This document shows positions 31,175 through 37,140 of a DNA stretch of 37,140 nt, in pieces. This DNA is from Pseudomonas fuscovaginae SE-1. Lineage in GTDB: Bacteria; Pseudomonadota; Gammaproteobacteria; Pseudomonadales; Pseudomonadaceae. Position numbers and translations under genes: made by a program. The notes beneath the pieces are model-generated. The model searched no databases, was not told the origin of the DNA, and saw only the letters and a list, made by a program, of their open reading frames with translations. The stretch's first letter is position 1. Each line of letters begins with the position of its first letter. Location: the NCBI RefSeq assembly GCF_000364705.1, contig NZ_AQOH01000370.1:1-37140 (forward strand), in the 5' to 3' direction.

Positions 31175-33496
31175 TCAGGCCGAGGGCAGGAACAACCGGG
31201 CGACCTCGATCAGTTGCGGCCCCCGATCCGGCGTCAGCACCAGGGCCGAACGCGGCGGCAACAGTCGCCCCTCCGGTGAGCGGGCGGGCTTCCTGGCGAA
31301 ATTCACGGTAATCAGGGTGCCATCACTGAACGAGGTGCGCTGCACCAGGCGATCGGCCGAGAACACCTGAAAATCGCTCATCCGCTCGGTGAACAGCCTC
31401 TCGTGCAACGGCCGGAATACCTTGTCATAGGCCCGAATGAACGGCAGGTCGCGGGCCAGTACCTGGTCGTTGAGGTGATACAACGGCGGCACCATGTACA
31501 GCAGCTGCAACAGCGCCGTGGTTTCCCGCTCACTGGAAAACTTCAGCGAGCCATATTCCCAGTGGTGGGTGCTGACCAGGCTGTCGTGGAACACCAGTTG
31601 ATACAGCGGCAGGCGAAACCGCGCCGAAGTGACGAAACGGGCCACCGCCGGCTTGAGCGGTATCGGCTTGAAATACAGGTCCGGGGTCTCCGGAGGCCAG
31701 TACCCGCCCCGATAGAACGGCGACTGCTTGTTCTTGCCGATATCGGGGTCCATCCAGGCGAACGGCTGGGTGGCGATGCCATGACTGTAGGCGATGCTCG
31801 GCACATAGAACGCCACCCCACCCTCACTGCCGGTGACCAGCCCCAGCTCGCGACTGGGAAACTGCAGGCGACGTCGGCGCGCCTCGGCATCCTCGCGCTC
31901 ACTGGTTTCCCGGCCCGGGGTGTGGTCCCTGAACTCGGGGCCAGCGGCATCGACATCGAGAAAATAGCTGTTCAGGCGCGCCTCGCGGGCCACCGCACTG
32001 ATCCGCCGTTGCGCGTAAGGCTCGACCACCCGGGAATTGACATAGACCCCGCGGCCATTGAACCCGCGCAGCTTTTCCCCGCGGCTGTCGCGATAACCCG
32101 CCGCCGCCAGTTCGTCGCCCATCTGCGCCGTGGCCCAGGTGGCCCGCAGATTGGACGGGTGCGCGCTGCCATAGCTGTCATACACCGCCACCAGGTAACC
32201 GGCGACCTTGGCCGCCTCCACCGCCTCGGGGTGCCACAGCGCATCACGCCAGTCATCCGCCCCCAGCCAGGCCCGACTCAGGCCGGCCTTGCGCAATGTT
32301 TCCACGGTATCCAGCGACAGGCCGCCGCCCCAGCGCCGGGGCGATGCCAGCCAGGGGCCGAACGCATCGAACAACTGCCCGCGGACCTGCTGCCCCCAGG
32401 CGACATTCGCCGCCGGATCGTGATTGCCCGGCAGCGGTTCGACCGGCACCAACGGCAACGCCGCCGGCAATGCCGTATTGAGCGCACGGGTCACCTCGCG
32501 CCGACGAAGCAGCGACACCCCGCTCTTCCAGTCGCCGGCCTCCTGCAACGCGGCCTCGAAACTCTCTCTTGCCAGCGGGTCGAACGCCGCCCACAACCTC
32601 GAAGCCAGGTGCCGATGATCCTCCCGACGCGCGGCGAAAAACCTCAGGAATGCCGGCCAGTCCCTGATATCCGCGGTTTTCAGCGGCCCCGCCCCCCACA
32701 GGTAGATATGCGCGGCACCGCCAAGCCTGGCGACCAGCGGCTGCCGGGCGATTTTCTGTTTCAGTGACACCAGGCCGTGGCGCGCCTCCAGCCACTGGCG
32801 GTAGAAACGCGCCCCATACAACGGATCGGCCGGGCCCACCCTGATGCTGACCGTGAACGGCGCCCCCCTGGCCAACCGGTTGAACTCGTGGCTGATCCGT
32901 GGCAACGCCCGCGAATCCTGCTCGATCATGCCGAAACGGGTATCGAAGGGCGTTTCGATCAGCCAGGTGACCGAATGGTCGGCGCGCAACTCGCTCCAGA
33001 ATGGCATCGACAGCAGGCCGTTGAGGGCATCGGGCTCATAGCGGCGCAGCAGCCAATCCAACCATGGACGATCGTCGGTGGGCACATAGGCCCCCTCCCC
33101 GAACGGCAGCGCATAGGCCTCGATAGCCCGGGCCTCCAGGGGGCGTGGCCACTCCAGTGGCCCGGGCTGATCGGCGCGGATCGATAGGCGCAGGGCGTCC
33201 TGTTCGATCCCGACCTCGACCTGGAAGCGATCGGATCCGTTGATGATGCGCCAGCTGCGCCCGGCCAGCAGGCTGGCCCGCGCGCTGTCGGGAAACGCCG
33301 GCGCACTCAGCACCGAGGTCAGGCCATCGTCGCGATGCAGGGTGACCTTCAGGGTTGCCGGATCGACGCTGAACACCCCGCCGCTATAGGGCAGGTCGAC
33401 CGGCACCTGCCCTATAGCCGGCAGGCTCAAAAACCCCAGCGTCAGGAGCAGGCGGCGAAAACGATAATATCTAGTACGGGGCGCATGGCGTTCCAC
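31175..33496 (-). CDS. Exported glycoside-hydrolase-like protein
   Basis: A 773-aa protein with an N-terminal signal peptide (RRLLLTLGFLSLPAIGQ), so periplasmic or secreted. An early beta-rich domain is followed by a long region suggesting a TIM-barrel glycoside hydrolase (DUF5696/GH101-like): GGLSLDTVETLRKAGLSRAW, VAGYLVAVYDSYGSAHP, GVYVNSRVVEPYAQRR, and NSYFLDVDAAGPEFRDHTPG, where the Asp after FLD is a candidate catalytic residue. A C-terminal beta-domain ends with RSALVLTPDRGPQLIEV. The start is GTG 33496, preceded by a TGGGA-like site. I infer hydrolysis of a host or self polysaccharide. It converges with the glycosyltransferase, four bases apart, and follows cobF on the same strand. Confidence 0.65.
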   Translation of the reverse strand: MERHAPRTRYYRFRRLLLTLGFLSLPAIGQVPVDLPYSGGVFSVDPATLKVTLHRDDGLTSVLSAPAFPDSARASLLAGRSWRIINGSDRFQVEVGIEQDALRLSIRADQPGPLEWPRPLEARAIEAYALPFGEGAYVPTDDRPWLDWLLRRYEPDALNGLLSMPFWSELRADHSVTWLIETPFDTRFGMIEQDSRALPRISHEFNRLARGAPFTVSIRVGPADPLYGARFYRQWLEARHGLVSLKQKIARQPLVARLGGAAHIYLWGAGPLKTADIRDWPAFLRFFAARREDHRHLASRLWAAFDPLARESFEAALQEAGDWKSGVSLLRRREVTRALNTALPAALPLVPVEPLPGNHDPAANVAWGQQVRGQLFDAFGPWLASPRRWGGGLSLDTVETLRKAGLSRAWLGADDWRDALWHPEAVEAAKVAGYLVAVYDSYGSAHPSNLRATWATAQMGDELAAAGYRDSRGEKLRGFNGRGVYVNSRVVEPYAQRRISAVAREARLNSYFLDVDAAGPEFRDHTPGRETSEREDAEARRRRLQFPSRELGLVTGSEGGVAFYVPSIAYSHGIATQPFAWMDPDIGKNKQSPFYRGGYWPPETPDLYFKPIPLKPAVARFVTSARFRLPLYQLVFHDSLVSTHHWEYGSLKFSSERETTALLQLLYMVPPLYHLNDQVLARDLPFIRAYDKVFRPLHERLFTERMSDFQVFSADRLVQRTSFSDGTLITVNFARKPARSPEGRLLPPRSALVLTPDRGPQLIEVARLFLPSA

Positions 33497-33554
33497 AGAG
33501 ATGTCCCAGGAATGTTAAGAGCCTGGGACACTAAACGACAACGCCCTCCTTCTC

Positions 33555-33578
33555 CGTAAGAACGTTCTCTTAGCGGCA
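33555..33578. promoter_or_regulatory. Palindrome upstream of the glycoside-hydrolase-like gene
   Basis: AGAACGTTCT is a perfect 10-bp palindrome within GTAAGAACGTTCTCTTAGCG. It is about 65 bp upstream of the GTG start, in the short gap to cobF, and may be an operator. No matching regulator is known. Confidence 0.35.
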
Positions 33579-33616
33579 ACTGAAATATCGCCAAATCGCC
33601 GCTACCAGAATCTTTC

Positions 33617-34372
33617 CTACAAGCTCAGGGGACGGCGCAGCAGGTAGGTGTCCATGATCCACCCCTTGCGCTGCCGCGCCGCCTCACGTAATTCACGGAT
33701 CCGGCCATGCACCTCATGCAGCTTGCCGCTGACCAACAGTTCATCCTCGGTGCCCAGGTAGGCCCCCCAGTAGACTTCCAGGGTCTGGTCGACGAACTGG
33801 CCGAAGGCGCAATGGGCATCGAGCATCACCACCACGTTATCCAGATCGGCCGCCTCCAGGCGCCGGCCGGTGGTGATACGGATCGGTTCGCCGATGCGGT
33901 TCAACGGGATCCGGTGCCGCGCCGCCAGGGCCTGCACGCTGCTGATTCCGGGAATCACCTCGACCTCGAAGGCCGGACCGCCCAGGGCCACCACCCGCTC
34001 CAGCACCCGCAGGGTGCTGTCATAAAGGCCCGGATCGCCCCAGATCAGAAAGGCGCCGCACTCGTTCTCGGCCAGTTCCTCGTCGATCAGCCGGGCAAAC
34101 AGTCCGGCGCGCTGCGCATGCCAACGCCCGACCCCGGCCTCGTAGGAGTCCTCGCGGTCCTCGCGCAGCGGATCGCTGACCTGCACCAAGCGATAACCCG
34201 GCTGCTCGATATGACGCTCGCAGATATCCCTGCGTACATTCACCAATTCCTCCTTGGCCGGCCCCTTGTCCAGCAGGAAGAACACCGAGGCTCGATTCAG
34301 GGCCTTGATGGCCTGCAGGGTGATCTGTTCCGGGTGGCCGGAACCGATGCCAATCAATAGAACGCTCTTCAC
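33617..34372 (-). CDS. cobF: Precorrin-6A synthase (deacetylating) CobF
   Basis: A 251-aa SAM-dependent methyltransferase. It starts with KSVLLIGIGSGHPEQITLQA, the SAM-binding GxGxGxP motif of the precorrin methyltransferase family, and has the family motifs GDPGLYDSTLRVL and VIPGISSVQALAARHRIPLN (residues about 111-158). CobF methylates C1 of precorrin-5 and removes acetate, a step exclusive to the aerobic (oxygen-dependent) cobalamin pathway. The start is GTG 34372 with AGGAG 8 nt upstream. It stands alone in this window, away from cobW-cobN, and no riboswitch precedes it. Confidence 0.96.
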   Translation of the reverse strand: MKSVLLIGIGSGHPEQITLQAIKALNRASVFFLLDKGPAKEELVNVRRDICERHIEQPGYRLVQVSDPLREDREDSYEAGVGRWHAQRAGLFARLIDEELAENECGAFLIWGDPGLYDSTLRVLERVVALGGPAFEVEVIPGISSVQALAARHRIPLNRIGEPIRITTGRRLEAADLDNVVVMLDAHCAFGQFVDQTLEVYWGAYLGTEDELLVSGKLHEVHGRIRELREAARQRKGWIMDTYLLRRPLSL

Positions 34373-34505
34373 CGTTTCGCTCCTGGAAATGGGGACGACA
34401 GACGTGGCCCAGCCTGTTTGAGCCTATCCGAAACCTGGCGCAAGGTTGGCAGATGGCCGACGAAGGAGGCATTATCGGACGGCAATAATAATAAAAGCGC
34501 CTCCA

Positions 34506-35411
34506 ATGACTCGAACGACCCGCATCACCGATCCCTCCTATGAGTTGATGGACGACCATAACGGCCTCTCCATCATCTACCGCCAGCACGGTTTCCCGTG
34601 CCCGCTGGTCCGTTGGCATTTCCACAAGGAATACGAGCTGCACCTGATCGTCGCCAGCTCCGGCAAGGTCTTCATCGGCGACTATATCGGCAACTTCCAT
34701 CCCTACACCCTGTTCCTCACCGGCCCCAACCTGCCCCACAACTGGATCAGCCAGGTGGCCGAGGACGAGGTGGTGCCCAAGCGCGACATGCTGGTCAACT
34801 TCACCGACGAACTGTTCGAGGAAGGTCACCAGATCTTCGCCGAGCTGAAAACCCTGGCGCCGCTGCTGGAGCGGGCCCAGTACGGCATCGAGTTCCGCTG
34901 CCAGGACACCATCGGCCAGGCCGCGCAACTGATGCAACGTATCGCCGACTCCCAGGGCGTGACACGCCTGGGGCACTTCCTGATCCTGCTGGAGCTGCTC
35001 AGCGCCTGCGACGACTACCAGTTGCTCTCCGGTGTCACCACTCCGCAACTGGCCGACGAAAACAATATCGACCGCACCAACCGAGCCGTCGACTACATCT
35101 TCGCCCATTACGCCCGCGAACTGCCGCTGGAAGAAGTCGCCGACTACCTGGGGATGAAGCCCACCTACTTCTCCCGGGTCTTCAAGCAGGCCACCGGGCG
35201 CTGCTTCGTCGAGTTCGTCAATCGCCTGCGCATCAGCAAGTCCTGCGAACTGCTGGTCGATGGCGATAAGCCGGTCACCGATGTGTGTTTCGAGTCCGGC
35301 TTCAACAACATCTCCAACTTCAACCGGCGCTTCCAGCAGCTCAAGGGCATGACCCCCTCGCACTATCGCCGCCTGGCCGTCCAGCGCCTGACCGAACAGA
35401 ACCTCGGCTGA
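34506..35411 (+). CDS. mtlR: AraC-family regulator of mannitol/polyol utilisation (MtlR)
   Basis: A 301-aa AraC/XylS regulator with an N-terminal cupin sensor (VRWHFHKEYELHLIVASSGK and FIGDYIGNFHPYTLFLTGPN at about 40-80) and a C-terminal double HTH (LEEVADYLGMKPTYFSRVFK and VTDVCFESGFNNISNFNRRF, about 215-290). It matches MtlR of P. fluorescens in length and order, and mtlE follows directly. In that system MtlR activates the mtl operon with mannitol, sorbitol or arabitol. The start at ATG 34506 fits the family; it lacks a good ribosome binding site, although GAAGGAGG occurs 40 nt upstream in a short unrelated frame (34453-34488). It diverges from cobF. Confidence 0.92.
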   Translation: MTRTTRITDPSYELMDDHNGLSIIYRQHGFPCPLVRWHFHKEYELHLIVASSGKVFIGDYIGNFHPYTLFLTGPNLPHNWISQVAEDEVVPKRDMLVNFTDELFEEGHQIFAELKTLAPLLERAQYGIEFRCQDTIGQAAQLMQRIADSQGVTRLGHFLILLELLSACDDYQLLSGVTTPQLADENNIDRTNRAVDYIFAHYARELPLEEVADYLGMKPTYFSRVFKQATGRCFVEFVNRLRISKSCELLVDGDKPVTDVCFESGFNNISNFNRRFQQLKGMTPSHYRRLAVQRLTEQNLG

Positions 35412-35421
35412 CCCCCACCCG

Positions 35422-35439
35422 GCGCCCCACTCGGGGCGC
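35422..35439 (+). terminator. Hairpin after mtlR
   Basis: GCGCCCC-ACTC-GGGGCGC is a perfect 7-bp stem with a 4-nt loop, 11 bp past the mtlR stop. It is followed only by TT, so it is a terminator of moderate quality. Confidence 0.6.
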
Positions 35440-35552
35440 TTGCAGCCGACTGCCCGGCAAAACCTGTACAGATTTACCCCTCCCCCACCGCCTCTGAACT
35501 CGCGCTCTAGTGCGGCCGGCTAAACGTTGCGCCCAGCCACGCCATGCCCACC

Positions 35553-35596
35553 GAGTGCAAAAAAGTATCGATCAGAGTGTCGTCAAGGATTTGTCT
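35553..35596 (+). promoter_or_regulatory. Direct-repeat operator, probable MtlR binding site
   Basis: Two direct repeats of the form GAGTG-N5-AAG-N-AT start at 35553 and 35575, exactly 22 bp (two helix turns) apart. The downstream copy overlaps the -35 of the mtlE promoter. This is the classic arrangement for an AraC-family activator touching sigma-70, and the MtlR gene is next door. Confidence 0.65.
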
Positions 35597-35619
35597 GGCC
35601 GGCGATTGAGGGCTGTAAT
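35591..35619 (+). promoter_or_regulatory. Sigma-70 promoter of mtlE
   Basis: TTGTCT (35591-35596) and TGTAAT (35614-35619) are spaced by 17 bp. The predicted start at about 35626 gives an 80-nt leader before the mtlE ATG. The weak -35 fits an activator-dependent promoter. Confidence 0.65.
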
Positions 35620-35706
35620 CAGCCTCAGATTCTTCCGGGGCACAGGAAGAGACAACAACAATAAACCGACCTTCATCGCCGCCGCGCGACAGAAGAGGAG
35701 TGTTCG

Positions 35707-37017
<1,311 letters not shown>

Positions 37018-37047
37018 CCCCGCGGCCCCGTGGATACGCGCAACCTG

Positions 37048-37140
37048 TGGGAGCCGGCTTGCTGGCGATTGCGCTCCGACCCTCAACAGGAATCTTGCTG
37101 GATGGCCGCCATTGGCGGATCGCCAGCAAGCCGGCTCCCA
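37048..37140. repeat. Perfect REPIN at the window end
   Basis: The 22-bp arm at 37048-37069 (TGGGAGCCGGCTTGCTGGCG...) is repeated inverted without mismatch at 37119-37140, with a 49-bp spacer. The right arm touches the window edge and may extend further. It lies between mtlE and whatever follows, where a REPIN could stabilise the mtlE part of a longer transcript. Confidence 0.92.

Noticed and set aside
34446..34505. Longer N-terminus of mtlR from TTG 34446
   Set aside because: The added residues (ADGRRRRHYRTAIIIKAPP) do not resemble the family N-terminus and no ribosome site precedes the TTG.

Overview
The window looks like a chromosomal stretch from a fluorescent Pseudomonas (P. fluorescens group). 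This rests on the high GC content and codon use, the gene families present (Fap functional amyloid operon, MtlR/MtlE mannitol system, YbiT-type ABC-F protein, CobN with ChlI/ChlD-type partners) and the interspersed REP/REPIN inverted repeats typical of that group. I see no rRNA, tRNA, CRISPR array, insertion sequence or prophage gene.

Layout from left to right: the 3' end of a pertactin-like autotransporter; a 60-residue hypothetical protein; ybiT (ABC-F ATPase); a 158-bp REPIN with nested hairpins; an MFS transporter convergent with an exported alpha/beta hydrolase; azoR with a clear terminator; a Fur-box-preceded TonB-dependent receptor divergent from a LysR regulator-MmcQ pair; uppP overlapping a DUF1294 membrane protein; a Cache-domain chemoreceptor; and pnuC overlapping a NadR-type kinase, a nicotinamide riboside salvage pair.

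The centre (about 15.6-22.2 kb) is a complete fapABCDEF amyloid operon. A -24/-12 (sigma-54) promoter with a perfect upstream palindrome precedes it, and an intrinsic terminator lies between the fibre subunit gene fapC and the downstream export genes. A convergent gene just after fapF encodes a VpsR-like sigma-54 activator, the obvious candidate regulator.

The right-hand part carries a cobalamin-riboswitch-controlled operon on the minus strand: cobW, cobN, then a ChlI-type AAA+ ATPase gene followed by a VWA-domain frame. The ATPase and VWA frames are joined by a textbook -1 ribosomal frameshift signal: A AAA AAG, a 5-nt spacer, then a perfect 11-bp stem-loop. One gene therefore probably yields both a short ChlI-like subunit (337 aa) and a fused ChlI-ChlD-like subunit (about 556 aa) of the cobalt chelatase. 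This is the most striking feature of the window.

Beyond it lie a glycosyltransferase convergent with a large exported glycoside-hydrolase-like protein, cobF (a lone cobalamin pathway gene), the AraC-type regulator mtlR, and mtlE (polyol-binding protein) with a -35/-10 promoter and a two-copy direct repeat likely to be the MtlR operator. The window ends in another perfect REPIN.
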